DNA from: a virus
Virus record (IMG/VR): IMGVR_UViG_3300025873_000018
Span: 1-34,755 of that record
Direction: 5' to 3' (one strand)
Length of the DNA stretch: 34,755 nt
This document shows positions 1 through 9,288 of this stretch, piece after piece. The first letter of the stretch is position 1; each line of letters begins with the position of its first letter. A program made the position numbers and the translations under genes. The notes under the pieces were generated by a model. It had not been told where the DNA came from, ran no database searches, and saw nothing but the letters and a program-made list of their open reading frames with translations.

Positions 1-268
1 CTTTTGACAAAGGGATTCTTGCTGCGTAGAAAGGTTTTACTTCTACACTGGATCCATCTTTAAGTTTTATTAAAGATACACCCGCTTTTTGCATTAAGTT
101 TGGAATAGTTTGCTCAGAGAGAGTAGTTTCTGTATCTTTGAACTTTTTTAATTGTTCGTCGATCTTAGCTATCTGCTTCTGAGTTTCCAATAACTTATTG
201 CAAGATTGTGCAATGTCCAGGGACATTGCAGTGTCGACCGTTATGGCCGATTCTGCTTCTAAGTCCAT
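1..268 (-). CDS. Conserved phage protein, 3' end off the window
   Basis: The reading frame opens with ATG at 266-268 behind a strong Shine-Dalgarno (AAGGAGG, 5 bases upstream) and runs off the left edge after 89 codons without a stop. Residues about 20-50 are a charged helical segment, probably coiled coil. They are followed by a short alpha/beta region ending in VEVKPFYAARIPLSK. This layout (helix, then 'LMxxAGV-x-LKL-DGS-x-V-V-FYAA') resembles a phage family of about 150 residues that I recall from many podovirus and myovirus replication regions, with no firm function. It is divergent from the helicase gene, with starts about 70 bases apart. The family link comes from memory of the pattern; the start and the truncation are seen directly. 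Confidence 0.75.
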   Translation of the reverse strand, partial: MDLEAESAITVDTAMSLDIAQSCNKLLETQKQIAKIDEQLKKFKDTETTLSEQTIPNLMQKAGVSLIKLKDGSSVEVKPFYAARIPLSK

Positions 269-337
269 AAGAACCTCCTTGAACCTTATAAATTAAAGTT
301 TTGATTATTGCAATTAAAAAGTTTAAAATTCAAAAAA
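269..337. promoter_or_regulatory. Divergent intergenic region between truncated gene and helicase
   Basis: This is the only place in the window where transcription diverges, so promoters for both directions are expected here. The minus-strand gene has AAGGAGG at 274-280. The plus-strand side is very AT-rich, with a TATAAATT stretch near 287-294, but I see no convincing paired -35 and -10 boxes and no Shine-Dalgarno before either possible helicase start. The regulatory role is inferred from geometry only. Confidence 0.3.
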
Positions 338-1750
338 ATGTATCAATATAAAACGACGCCTTTTGAGCATCAAAGAGTGGCGCTCAATAAGGGCGGACTT
401 TTAACTAATTTTGCTTATTTTATGGAAATGGGTACGGGTAAGACAAAAGTAGTTATTGATAATGCAGCTTATTTATATCAACAAAAAGAAATTAAAGAAG
501 TCATTGTTATTGCGCCTAATTCCGTTTATCGGAATTGGCTTGCCGAAATTTCGACACATTCTCCAATCACTCCTTATACGTGGGTATGGAAAGTAGATAA
601 ACAAAAAGCTTTAGATAAAGCGGCTAAAAGTAATGATTTAATTTATATTTTAGTCAATGTGGAGGCCATGTCGCATCGCTCGGGCTGGAAATGGTTAGAA
701 GAAAGATTACGTTTAAACGGATCTAAGACTCTGCTGATTCTTGATGAATCGACCACAATAAAAAACCCAGGAGCAATAAGAACAAAACACCTTTGCCGAT
801 TAGGCCGATTAGCCAAATACCGCCGCATATTAACAGGATCGCCAGTAACAAAATCTCCATTAGATCTTTTTACACAATGTGGCTTCTTAAGTAAAGAATT
901 ATTGGGGTTTGAGTCTTATTACACCTTCAGGGCTAGATATGCGGTTATGCAGCACATCCAACTGGGGGGACGTCAAATTTTAATGCCTAAATACTACACT
1001 AATCTTGATGAGCTCGAGGTGAAGCTCAAAACATTTTCTTTTAGAGTAACTAAAGATGAATGCCTGGATCTTCCTCCTAAACTTTATGTTCAAAGACAAG
1101 TTTTGCTTAATGTAGAACAACAAAAAACGTATGATGATTTAAAAAAGAAGGCTCGGGCTATTATCGAAGATGATACGGTTACTTTTGCTAATAAATTGAC
1201 TGAAATTTTGAGGCTTCATCAAGTTTGTAATGGTTTTATCAAAACTGATCATAATAAATATTATGGATTTGGTCATAATCCTAAGCTGACTGAATTACTG
1301 AGAATATTGGAGGAGGCTACTGGGAAGTGTATTATATGGGCTAATTATGTTTATAACATAGAAGAAATTAAATCTAGACTGGAAGCTGTTTATGGAAAAG
1401 ATGCAGTGGTTTCGATATACGGAAAAGACAGCGTCGATGATCGCAAACGGGCTGTCGAAGCTTTTCAATTGGATGATCGATGCCGTTTTCTCGTTGGTAA
1501 TCCTTCTACTGGCGGTTATGGTCTTACCCTTACTGCTGCTCGGCATGTTATATATTTCAGTAATTCTTACAATCTTGAGGTTAGGAAACAAAGCGAAGAC
1601 CGCGCTCACCGGATTGGTCAAAAACATAAAGTCACGTACATAGATATTCAAGTTCCCAATTCTATTGATACGATGATTATTTCAGCTTTAAAAAGAAAAG
1701 TAAAATTAAGTGCAGAAACATTAGGAGAAGAAGTAAAGAAGTGGTTATAG
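338..1750 (+). CDS. SNF2-like superfamily 2 DNA helicase/translocase
   Basis: ATP-dependent SNF2/RapA-like translocase of the type phages carry in replication or recombination regions. Numbered from an upstream TTG at 308, the motifs are: Q-like motif PFEHQ (18-22), Walker A MGTGKT (41-46), DEST box (146-149), LTGSP motif III (175-179), a GNPSTGGYG motif V region (397-405) and arginine-finger motif VI QSEDRAHRIGQ (428-438). Both RecA-like lobes are complete. I prefer the ATG at 338 (protein begins MYQYKTTPFEHQ, 470 aa) because family members usually start just before the Q-like motif; the in-frame TTG at 308 would add 10 residues. Neither start has a clear Shine-Dalgarno. It is the only plus-strand gene and converges on the nuclease gene. 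The helicase call is secure; the exact role in replication or repair is unknown. Confidence 0.9.
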   Translation: MYQYKTTPFEHQRVALNKGGLLTNFAYFMEMGTGKTKVVIDNAAYLYQQKEIKEVIVIAPNSVYRNWLAEISTHSPITPYTWVWKVDKQKALDKAAKSNDLIYILVNVEAMSHRSGWKWLEERLRLNGSKTLLILDESTTIKNPGAIRTKHLCRLGRLAKYRRILTGSPVTKSPLDLFTQCGFLSKELLGFESYYTFRARYAVMQHIQLGGRQILMPKYYTNLDELEVKLKTFSFRVTKDECLDLPPKLYVQRQVLLNVEQQKTYDDLKKKARAIIEDDTVTFANKLTEILRLHQVCNGFIKTDHNKYYGFGHNPKLTELLRILEEATGKCIIWANYVYNIEEIKSRLEAVYGKDAVVSIYGKDSVDDRKRAVEAFQLDDRCRFLVGNPSTGGYGLTLTAARHVIYFSNSYNLEVRKQSEDRAHRIGQKHKVTYIDIQVPNSIDTMIISALKRKVKLSAETLGEEVKKWL

Positions 1751-1752
1751 GG

Positions 1753-1798
1753 TATGGGATATAATGGGATGAAACTTTTCCTTCCTCAAAAATTTAAG
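1753..1798. repeat. Copy 1 of a 46-47 bp intergenic element at a minus-strand 3' end
   Basis: This segment begins TATGGGATA, contains AAACTTTTC, and ends in TTTAAG overlapping the nuclease stop codon. It matches 17548-17594 at 39 of 46 aligned positions with a one-base gap. In both copies the minus-strand stop (TTA at 1794-1796) falls at the same place in the element. The copy fills the gap between the convergent helicase and nuclease genes. In the plus direction it is followed by a small AAGAGCTCTT palindrome and a T-run at 1796-1812, so a terminator role is possible. A phage-specific promoter is an alternative. Confidence 0.6.
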
Positions 1799-2516
1799 AG
1801 CTCTTTTTTTTAAGTTTCTCGAATCGCTCGATTCGCTCAAACCATTTGTTTTCGTACTCATCCAGCTTTCTCGAATCCATTTTGAATTCCTGATATGTAC
1901 CATCTTTCGTACAAATACAAATTAATCCTTGATCGATAGGACCATGTTGGTCTTGATGAGCCAACGCATAGGCAGCAATCTGATAGTAGTAATCCTCAAC
2001 CCATTCCTCTCGCTTAAGCTTATTGGACTGCTTAAAGTCAATGATGGTGGGTTTGTTATCGTACTCTCCAACGACATCGGTAGAGCCAGCCCATCGATCT
2101 TTATAGGCCAGGTTAACTTCATTACCGTAAATGATTTTGAGAGGTTCAAGATTGAGAATAATCTCATGAGCCATCATTCTAGACTGAGCTCCTTCATCTG
2201 ATAAATTTAAATATCCTCTCCCTCCTAAGTATTGTTCTAAGACATAGTGCATTTCTGTGCCCCGCTTAGCTGCGGCTTGAGTAATGGCTTGGGCTTCTTG
2301 ATAGCCTACTCGGTCACGCCAGGCATCTAAACCTTTGCGTTTGTCTTCGGATTGTGTTGCGGAAAGAATGGTAGTGACACTTGGAACCTTCTTGTCTTTA
2401 ACGGCATAGGTGCGTGGACCGTGTTCGTCGTCTCGTTTGTAGTTGGCGTATTGATATTTATTAATGCGCTTAAAATCCGTGACTGTAAAGCGAGTCTTTT
2501 CTTTGAGTAGTTGCAC
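1794..2516 (-). CDS. PD-(D/E)XK nuclease, RecB/Cas4-type exonuclease domain
   Basis: The 240-aa protein carries the full motif series of the RecB/Cas4-like nuclease superfamily: GTEMH (86-90, GxxxH motif), a conserved GNE (131-133), GSTD (144-147), the catalytic IDFK (159-162, D-x-K) and QIAAY (179-183, motif IV Q-x3-Y). Such single-domain enzymes act in phage DNA metabolism, usually as exonucleases in replication, recombination or host DNA degradation. The start is GTG at 2514-2516; there is no earlier in-frame ATG, and the next methionine lies inside the GTEMH motif, so the GTG is well supported. It lies 13 bases after the small membrane protein gene and converges on the helicase. An iron-sulphur cysteine cluster as in true Cas4 is not seen. 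Confidence 0.87.
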   Translation of the reverse strand: MQLLKEKTRFTVTDFKRINKYQYANYKRDDEHGPRTYAVKDKKVPSVTTILSATQSEDKRKGLDAWRDRVGYQEAQAITQAAAKRGTEMHYVLEQYLGGRGYLNLSDEGAQSRMMAHEIILNLEPLKIIYGNEVNLAYKDRWAGSTDVVGEYDNKPTIIDFKQSNKLKREEWVEDYYYQIAAYALAHQDQHGPIDQGLICICTKDGTYQEFKMDSRKLDEYENKWFERIERFEKLKKKSS

Positions 2517-2529
2517 CCTACTCTTTTAT

Positions 2530-2736
2530 TTAAAAATGATACTTAAGTAAAGTTAAAAGAAGAGTGAATAAACCTATAATAATAAAAGCTGCAGATGAAA
2601 TAACAACCTTTTCTAAACGTTCAATTTGTTTTTTAATACCTGAAATTTGATTCTGAGTTTGTTTCTGCATGATTCTACATAGTTTTTCGTGGTCTGTGAT
2701 TCGTTGGGCTAAGACCTTACCATTAGTCTTGGGCAT
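2530..2736 (-). CDS. Small membrane protein with coiled coil, XhlA/holin-like
   Basis: This 68-residue protein has an amphipathic, probably coiled-coil segment (about 15-44, with heptad-like QISGIKKQIERLEK) followed by one strongly hydrophobic helix (about 45-65) and a very short charged tail. The layout matches the XhlA/haemolysin family and other one-TM phage lysis accessory proteins, which act in the inner membrane. Its start overlaps the end of the preceding basic-protein gene by 14 bases, implying translational coupling. There is no endolysin next to it; the M15 peptidase lies 24 kb away, so a lysis role is uncertain. A virion or DNA-entry membrane role is equally possible because it follows the ejection-protein genes. 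Confidence 0.6.
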   Translation of the reverse strand: MPKTNGKVLAQRITDHEKLCRIMQKQTQNQISGIKKQIERLEKVVISSAAFIIIGLFTLLLTLLKYHF

Positions 2737-3214
2737 AGAAACCTTTTTGAGCTAGACGCGGCTTAATCATTAAGCCTCCTTTATATTTCTTTGAAGACCA
2801 AGTAGGTCGACCTGGAATCTTTTCTGGTAATTTACCCTTCGGGTTAATGGTTCCTTTAACTCTAAATTTTTGCACAGGATGCGCACGTTCCATACTAGCT
2901 ATTTTATGATAGGATTCCCAGTTGGCTTTGTTAGCCTTAGGATTATTAAAATAAGCTCGGGCTTTTAGTTCTTTTTTCCATCCTATCCTTTTTCTAGCAA
3001 GAGCTTTTGCTTTATAAATAGGATCCTTTTCCTTTAATTTACGCTTAACAAATCGAGCTTTAAGTCTTTTATAATATCCTGCACGATCTAAAAATTTTTC
3101 TTTAACTTTTCCCTTTAATTCACGATAGCCTTTAGCAAGATGTTTTTTTACTCCTGATGGCGTGTTAGACCATGCTAACTTGGCTGCTTTCGTTATAAAA
3201 TATCGTGTAACCAT
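2723..3214 (-). CDS. Highly basic protein of unknown function
   Basis: 163 residues, unusually rich in lysine and arginine (for example FVKRKLKEKDPIYKAKALAR around 55-74), with no recognisable catalytic motif or membrane segment. The C-terminus contains YKGGLMIKPRLAQKGF, a glycine-glycine tail of the kind that recurs on small basic proteins of marine phages and elsewhere in this window. It begins 10 bases after the stop of the 1268-aa protein. Its position at the end of the internal-virion-protein cassette suggests a small DNA-associated virion protein, but that is inference. Confidence 0.6.
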   Translation of the reverse strand: MVTRYFITKAAKLAWSNTPSGVKKHLAKGYRELKGKVKEKFLDRAGYYKRLKARFVKRKLKEKDPIYKAKALARKRIGWKKELKARAYFNNPKANKANWESYHKIASMERAHPVQKFRVKGTINPKGKLPEKIPGRPTWSSKKYKGGLMIKPRLAQKGFYAQD

Positions 3215-3223
3215 TAGGTCTTG

Positions 3224-6200
3224 TTAGGCATTATAGGTTGGTCTTCCCGGAACTTTAAGGGTTGGTTTTGAAGATTGACTCTCTGCGATAGCAGCTCCTA
3301 AGTTATCGCCTGGAAATAAATTTCTATAGGTGTTGGGTCGTTGCACGGTATTCGCAGTCTGTGGTCTTTGAACCGGATTAATAGTTTGATTAGCCGTCGG
3401 AGGATCTTGAATAAAATTTTTCAAATTTGTATCTTGTGCTAAGAGTTTTGCACCCGCAGGAGAATCTAATTGTTCCAACAAGGTATCTCTTTTTTTACCA
3501 ATGTTCATCCCTTCCACTGCTGCAGATATATCTTGGAGTTCCTGGGGTGGTAATTTTCTAATGGTAGTTAGATCAGGATCAAATAGTTCTTTAACCGCTT
3601 GAGGTTGTTCATCATAGAGCATGGCTCCATTAGTTTCATGGACTGGAGCCTCTAATAAATATTTAATAATTCTCTCATCCGTAATATTATCCGGTGTGAC
3701 GTAAGGGGCATCCGGATCTCCACCAAAAGCATAATTTAAAAAATCTGCTAGTCTATCTCTTCTTGGGGGAGCATCTACCGGTCTTCTTAAAGACCCTCCA
3801 ACCATATTCATATAACGTCTTTCCATTTCAGGATAAGTGTTAGTCCAATATTTTAAGACCGCAGGAGAATTTACCATTCGTGTAGAGTATTTTAAACCTC
3901 CCCATAAAAACATTGTACCCATAAGACCGCCTCCTACTCCTCCTAATGCTACTCCCATCCCTCCAGTTGCAACCCCAATCATGATTGCTCTAGACAACCA
4001 AGTAGAAGGACTTCCGATAGGAGCTTCGTGTGATCTTCGTAATTGATTTATAAATGTATTAACTACTTCTAAATGTTCTTTAGGGTTTTTTACTCCCATA
4101 CTTTTAAACATTTGTAACATTGATTTTTTTCCCGCAGGGGTATTTAGACCCAGCATTTTTTCATAGGTATCAAAATCAAAACGTTCAAAATTAGAAAATT
4201 TATGGACGTTATTTTTATAAGTTTGTGTAGCTGCTTTGGCCGCCATGACTAATTTTTCTTCGCCATCTAATAAATTAGTGAGTGCTTTTTCTTCCGAGGC
4301 ACTTAGTTTTTGAGACAGCCCTATCACTCCCTTAGGATTTCGTCTCCAAGCTTCTTTAATACTGATTACGGTTTCCGGAGTTCCTGTGAAGTCGGGACGT
4401 CTTGCCTTTTGAAGAACAGGATCCGTAAATCCTTTCCCTTCAAAAGCCATTAATCTTAATTTTTCTAAATTTTTAGGCACCTCTGGAGCAACCCATTTAC
4501 CTCCCACCTTTGTGGCAGCTAAAGGCATTGTTAATCTACTTTCCAAAGCTTTCTCATAAAGCATTAAATACTTAGGTCTGAGAGCATATCGAATGGTTCT
4601 CATATCATCGAGATCCGTTGTTCGTCCCGTAATCCCCATACTATTTTGTATAACCTCTGCCGTCTCTTCATAATGCTTACGATAGCTAGCAGAGTTTTCC
4701 ATCAAATGTTTATTTATTTCGCGCACGCTTTTGGATTGTTCCTCAAAGAGTGGACGATAGGTTGGTGTTCCCATGACTTCGGCTACCTTAACCGATTGCA
4801 TTGCAGCATCAGTAAAACGTCTTCTATTGATCATTCGCATTAAGAATTTTCCTTCGGCGATCATTTGATTAACCTCTACATTATTGGCTCTTGCAAACGC
4901 TAGGAGCTGAGGATTTACTTCGGCTCCAATGTATTTTGCAAACTGCGTAATTACTTCAGGATCAGGCACATCTTTTATAAAAATGGTATCCGTCATTTCT
5001 TTAAAAGCTTTATTGGAATTTACTGTATGTTGATTAAAACCCCCGAGTATAGATTTTTGAGTTGCAATATCATAACCTAAAGCGTTTCTATATTTTTGAA
5101 GTTGATCATTTCTTAAACTTGCAGGCGCATACTTATTCATCATAGAAGAATAAGATAGGTTTGCTAGTTCATGTTTTTGTTTAACGGCAGTATAACCTTT
5201 CATAAGTTTATCCACAAAAGCATCCCCTAATTCTTTTGGAGTTTTTACAATGGTGCCATCTAGCAACCGGATTTGTCCTTCGGCGGTAAGCCGTTTCGCT
5301 ACTCCAGGATCGTTTATAAGGAAATTATAAAATTGTGCTACTTTTGGGTTCTTACTCGTCATCGCACCTGTTTTAGGATCCGGGTACATCTTCAACATGT
5401 CATCTCGGTTACCGGTTAATGCTAACATATCCATTTCATATTTTTTCATAAATTCTCGGATGGATTGGGCATCACTGTATTTACCTAGCGTTCCTCCCCC
5501 TTTGGCTTTTAATGCTTGGCTATAAGCTTTAGTAAATTCTTCTCTTAAGTCTTTGAGTTGACTATAAGTAATATAGTCTCCTTGACCCAAGGCTTCTTTC
5601 CATTCTTTTATATAAACATCCAGTTGATTAGCATGTCTTAACATGGCTGGACTTACGCTACTGATAGTGTCAAAACCTCTTTCAGCTAAAATTTTAGCCG
5701 CCTCTCCAGGAGCAGCTCCTGCCGCAAGAATCGCATCTTTATAGTCTGTAATCCCTCGGACTGGAAATATAGGAACCTCCATGGTTCCTTTCATGGTATC
5801 TACCACAGGTATCCTGCTACTATGTTTGTGAAACTCTGTAAATAAATTACTAATATTCTTATACTCGTCATCAATCTGACTATACAGTCTATTGATCAGT
5901 TTATTTTCAAATTTATAGACTTGAGTCATTTGAACTCCCGCAGTTGTGGCTAACTCCCCAGCTCCATAAAGAGGGGCCAACGTGTCAGTCGCTCCTGTCA
6001 GTCCAGCCACTCCTCCACCAATAACTTTTTTTCTAAATTTGCCTGTTTCTAAAGCAGACCCGGGTAATACTCCAAGACTTCCTCCATGTCCTGCTAGGGC
6101 TTGTGACACCCCTGGTTCTTTTGCAGAACTAATAGTTGCTCCATACTCTCCACCAGCGTTAATAGTTTTTACATTTTCTTGAAACTTGAGATTTTTTGGA

Positions 6201-7030
6201 TTAAGCCCTACTCCATTACGAACTATTCTTCCTAATCCCATCATGGCGCCGATGCCCCCAAAAGCTAGTGTATTCCACACCAAAGCTGTTCGAAAGTTTC
6301 GTATGGCCATGGTTGTAGTTCGCTCGACTGGAGACATTTTATCTAATTCATTTTCAGATAAATCAGAAAGATCTTCTCCGGATGCTGTAATAAAACGAGC
6401 TGGAAAATTAGCGAGGTCAAACGCCACGGATCCTGTTGCGGCTCCTGTTGCTCCCATTATTTGAGATTTTAATTCTGTTCGTAAAGCCTGACTCGTGAGT
6501 GCTTTGCCTGTAACAAGAGCTCGTGATCCGGTTACTAAACCATCTAATAGTTTGCCTGTTTTTGCAAAAAGTTTTAAAGGTCCTCCTCCAGGAGTAATCT
6601 TTGATACTATATTTTTAAAACCATTAAAAACTTTAATGCCTTCCACCCCTCTCACTCGTGGAATATAACCTACACGCTGGCCCCCCACAGCTGCTTTTAA
6701 AGCTTCTTTTCGTAACAGTTTACTATCTTTAATATAAGGATAAAAACTTCCTATGATATCTCCGGCAGCTACCATAGTTCCTCTTCTAATTCCTAAACTT
6801 AATCTACTTCGCGGAGTTAAAGGGGCTAATTTTCTTTCAATATCTTCAGCAATATCCACAGCGGCTTTAGACCGTTCAGCTCTCATCTCTCCTACATTTT
6901 TATAACCTTTTAAAGTTCCTTCTTTAAAAGCTTTATCAAGAGCTTTTCTTTGGTTCGTATCTAAATCTTTTGGATTGACTTGTTTTTCATCCAATTTTTT
7001 TTGTAGGTTTTCTATTACTTGTGGGTTCAT
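3224..7030 (-). CDS. Large internal virion / DNA ejection protein candidate (T7 gp16-like position)
   Basis: At 1268 residues this is the largest protein of the window. It is mainly helical. It has several Gly/Ala-rich hydrophobic stretches able to insert in membranes, near residues 190-205, 250-270, 335-350 and 1010-1040 (SRAIMIGVATGGMGVALGG). The C-terminal ~100 residues are Pro/Gln/Asn-rich and end in TLKVPGRPTYNA. Size, last position in a run of 153-, 306-, 768- and 1268-aa proteins, and amphipathic composition fit the T7 gp16 class of ejected proteins that help DNA cross the cell envelope. I do not see a lytic transglycosylase domain, which T7 gp16 has at its N-terminus. A tape-measure role is the alternative. 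No family is securely recognised. Confidence 0.6.
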   Translation of the reverse strand: MNPQVIENLQKKLDEKQVNPKDLDTNQRKALDKAFKEGTLKGYKNVGEMRAERSKAAVDIAEDIERKLAPLTPRSRLSLGIRRGTMVAAGDIIGSFYPYIKDSKLLRKEALKAAVGGQRVGYIPRVRGVEGIKVFNGFKNIVSKITPGGGPLKLFAKTGKLLDGLVTGSRALVTGKALTSQALRTELKSQIMGATGAATGSVAFDLANFPARFITASGEDLSDLSENELDKMSPVERTTTMAIRNFRTALVWNTLAFGGIGAMMGLGRIVRNGVGLNPKNLKFQENVKTINAGGEYGATISSAKEPGVSQALAGHGGSLGVLPGSALETGKFRKKVIGGGVAGLTGATDTLAPLYGAGELATTAGVQMTQVYKFENKLINRLYSQIDDEYKNISNLFTEFHKHSSRIPVVDTMKGTMEVPIFPVRGITDYKDAILAAGAAPGEAAKILAERGFDTISSVSPAMLRHANQLDVYIKEWKEALGQGDYITYSQLKDLREEFTKAYSQALKAKGGGTLGKYSDAQSIREFMKKYEMDMLALTGNRDDMLKMYPDPKTGAMTSKNPKVAQFYNFLINDPGVAKRLTAEGQIRLLDGTIVKTPKELGDAFVDKLMKGYTAVKQKHELANLSYSSMMNKYAPASLRNDQLQKYRNALGYDIATQKSILGGFNQHTVNSNKAFKEMTDTIFIKDVPDPEVITQFAKYIGAEVNPQLLAFARANNVEVNQMIAEGKFLMRMINRRRFTDAAMQSVKVAEVMGTPTYRPLFEEQSKSVREINKHLMENSASYRKHYEETAEVIQNSMGITGRTTDLDDMRTIRYALRPKYLMLYEKALESRLTMPLAATKVGGKWVAPEVPKNLEKLRLMAFEGKGFTDPVLQKARRPDFTGTPETVISIKEAWRRNPKGVIGLSQKLSASEEKALTNLLDGEEKLVMAAKAATQTYKNNVHKFSNFERFDFDTYEKMLGLNTPAGKKSMLQMFKSMGVKNPKEHLEVVNTFINQLRRSHEAPIGSPSTWLSRAIMIGVATGGMGVALGGVGGGLMGTMFLWGGLKYSTRMVNSPAVLKYWTNTYPEMERRYMNMVGGSLRRPVDAPPRRDRLADFLNYAFGGDPDAPYVTPDNITDERIIKYLLEAPVHETNGAMLYDEQPQAVKELFDPDLTTIRKLPPQELQDISAAVEGMNIGKKRDTLLEQLDSPAGAKLLAQDTNLKNFIQDPPTANQTINPVQRPQTANTVQRPNTYRNLFPGDNLGAAIAESQSSKPTLKVPGRPTYNA

Positions 7031-7031
7031 G

Positions 7032-9284
7032 TTATTGAATACTCTCTAAAATTTTTTCATAATTTAAAACATCTTGTGGAGTTTCACCGGCTCTTCCCTC
7101 TAACTCTTTCTTTCTCTGATAGTTTCTTCTGACTATCGGAATACTTTGATAGTTAGAATAAACAAAAGAAGCTGAGCCTCCTCCAATGTTTACATAGGCT
7201 TTCGCATTACGAACAAAGTGTGTGTTCATGTCTTGTTCAATGATTTTATAGTTGTCCTGAACTCTTCGTGGGTTAGTCCAATATTTAATAATTTTAGTAT
7301 TACGTTCGGCAATTTCAATATCTTTAATTGTTAATCGATCTTCGGGTTTATAGGTATTGGCTACTAAGTAAGCCATTCTATTTTCAATATAGCCTAGTCG
7401 TGCTAAGGCTAATCGTTTTTCATCTCCAACATCGAGTGCTTTGTCATAAGTTTTCTTTAATTTTTCTTCTTTTGCAATGAATTCGGTAACTAGTTGATCG
7501 GCTTCTTTAGCTCGATCATCAAGTTCGTCTTGCGTAAGACCTTCCTCATCCCCCATAACGTTTGCTCTAGAATCATCTATAATTTTATTATAGGTTTCAA
7601 TACTTTGAATATCTCCTCCATCAAAATAACCTCCTACGGCACTTAAAGCACCGGACAAATTATCTTGAAACTGAACGATAGAAGCATTAGGACCTAGTAC
7701 CGCTGGGCTCGCTGCTCGCACAAAACGTGCCATTTGAATTCCAATTGCAGCATTTTGCATACTCGCATTATAAGTGGCTTGTCGTTTGGTATCAGGTTTA
7801 ACAGCGGTTCCTTCTCCTTCAAAGTAAGAAAAGCCTTCTCCTCCTTGGCCTGGAGTAATGGTAACTCTTCGTCCACTCTCATCATCGATACCTACTTCAA
7901 GGGTATCGGCTCCTAAGAAATCGTCTGTTTTAACTCTGACGTATTGTCGTTCCGGTAAAATATTCATACCCCCTGCACCTTCAAGCTGAGCTTCCATCAG
8001 TAAGTTTTCTCTTTCTTGCATGTTTTTAATTACCGCCATCGCTAACGTGTTATCATATTCTTTTTGTTGACTACCTAAAGCAATTGCCGTATCAACGGTT
8101 GGCCCCATTGCCTGACCCGCCACATCCATTAATCCTGCTAGTCCTGACTTAGTAGACTTCCCACTCATTAAGCCGGATGCCATTTTTAATAAAAGTAAAT
8201 TGGCGTTATCTCCTCCTCCTGTTACAGAGGTAATGGCGCCTTTAAGATCTGCAAATTCTCTAGCTATTTCTTTTCCTCTTGCCGATAAAGTAAATTTTGT
8301 TACTTCGTGATCAGCTGATTTTTTAGCATTCATAATTGCTTTTCCTTTAGCAACTTGTTCGCCAGGTTGTAAAGCTTCTACTGGAATAGTTGCTTCGTCA
8401 ACAACATTAGCAGGGGCAATACTTTCAGTTTCTCCTTGAATGTTTTGTGGAGCATCCCCTTCCGTTACTACTTCTCCCTCTACGAGGGGAGCTACTTCCG
8501 AGCCTTGCATAATACTAACTGTCTCTTCAACTTTATCCTGTAATCCTAAAGCAGCATAAGCTCTAAGTTTTTGTTCATTAGTAAAGTTAAAAGATTCTAC
8601 TAATTGAATTCTATCTTCTATGGTGGAACTATCCCCACCAATCTCTTTAAATTTTTCCTGAAATTTTTTTAAAATATCAGGGGTGAGTCTATACTTTTCT
8701 TCATCTTTAATTTCTTGGTAAGCTCCTTTTTCTATCATTGAAGAAGCTCCTAATCCTACAGGTATTAAAAAAGGTGCGGGTCCTTTAGCTAATTTACCTG
8801 CGACTTTAGCACTGGTAGCAGTGGCTGCAATTTTTGGAAAAGCTCTTGGAAAAGTTCTGCCTCCAAAGACAGCACCGGGATACATCATTGCTAGGGCTCC
8901 TGTATAAGTAGCGGGTCCGCTTCCTATTAAGGATTCTTTATCCATAGCAGCGCGTCTCCCTTCTTCAGCACCGGCCCCAACACCTGCCGCTTCTAAACCT
9001 AATAAACCTTTTTGAGCACCGGGTTTGGCCATAAATCTTTTACCCGCTTCATAAGTTGGTTTTGCACCTTGAACAGCTCGTTGAAATCCCATAGGAGTTC
9101 CCGTTGCAGCTCTTGCAGCTCGAATTCCTCTCATCGTTCTATAGCCTTTCATGGCTGAGGTGCCTAAACGTGCGCCCCACCCAATAGCTGAGCCTAAAAA
9201 ATATTGAGGAATGTTGCCTGTTTCTATTTGTTTTTGGTGAAGGGCCTTTTGTCGGAATAATGGTCGGAGTAATGCTTTGTCCAT
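7032..9284 (-). CDS. Large internal virion protein candidate (T7 gp15-like position)
   Basis: A 750-residue protein beginning MDKALLRPLFRQKALHQ. The N-terminal ~200 residues are Ala/Gly-rich with short hydrophobic stretches. The middle is acidic, and the C-terminal half is helical and charged (residues about 560-700), ending in a basic region. The frame also contains an ATG at 9338, but those extra 18 codons overlap the preceding gene, so the ATG at 9282-9284, just after that gene's stop, is preferred. The two genes on either side are only 1-4 bases away. Length and order match T7 gp15 (747 aa), which forms part of the ejection conduit; this is synteny-based inference, not a visible domain match. 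Confidence 0.6.
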   Translation of the reverse strand: MDKALLRPLFRQKALHQKQIETGNIPQYFLGSAIGWGARLGTSAMKGYRTMRGIRAARAATGTPMGFQRAVQGAKPTYEAGKRFMAKPGAQKGLLGLEAAGVGAGAEEGRRAAMDKESLIGSGPATYTGALAMMYPGAVFGGRTFPRAFPKIAATATSAKVAGKLAKGPAPFLIPVGLGASSMIEKGAYQEIKDEEKYRLTPDILKKFQEKFKEIGGDSSTIEDRIQLVESFNFTNEQKLRAYAALGLQDKVEETVSIMQGSEVAPLVEGEVVTEGDAPQNIQGETESIAPANVVDEATIPVEALQPGEQVAKGKAIMNAKKSADHEVTKFTLSARGKEIAREFADLKGAITSVTGGGDNANLLLLKMASGLMSGKSTKSGLAGLMDVAGQAMGPTVDTAIALGSQQKEYDNTLAMAVIKNMQERENLLMEAQLEGAGGMNILPERQYVRVKTDDFLGADTLEVGIDDESGRRVTITPGQGGEGFSYFEGEGTAVKPDTKRQATYNASMQNAAIGIQMARFVRAASPAVLGPNASIVQFQDNLSGALSAVGGYFDGGDIQSIETYNKIIDDSRANVMGDEEGLTQDELDDRAKEADQLVTEFIAKEEKLKKTYDKALDVGDEKRLALARLGYIENRMAYLVANTYKPEDRLTIKDIEIAERNTKIIKYWTNPRRVQDNYKIIEQDMNTHFVRNAKAYVNIGGGSASFVYSNYQSIPIVRRNYQRKKELEGRAGETPQDVLNYEKILESIQ

Positions 9285-9288
9285 ATCA

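Noticed and set aside
1295-1651. Antisense and shifted frames within the helicase gene, including a hydrophobic plus-strand frame
   Set aside because: The SNF2 motifs V and VI of the real frame cover this part; the others lack a ribosome site and any family pattern.
1796-1812. Classic intrinsic terminator after the helicase
   Set aside because: AAGAGCTCTT followed by a T-run is palindromic but has no loop and is very short, so it was kept only as a comment on the repeat element.
5982-6464. Plus-strand proline-rich frames opposite the 1268-aa protein
   Set aside because: They mirror Gly/Ala-rich codons of the minus-strand gene and have no start signals.
3224-7030. Lytic transglycosylase domain in the largest internal protein
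   Set aside because: No convincing catalytic-Glu ES motif with the following GLMQ/AxxNP-type blocks was seen in the N-terminal third.
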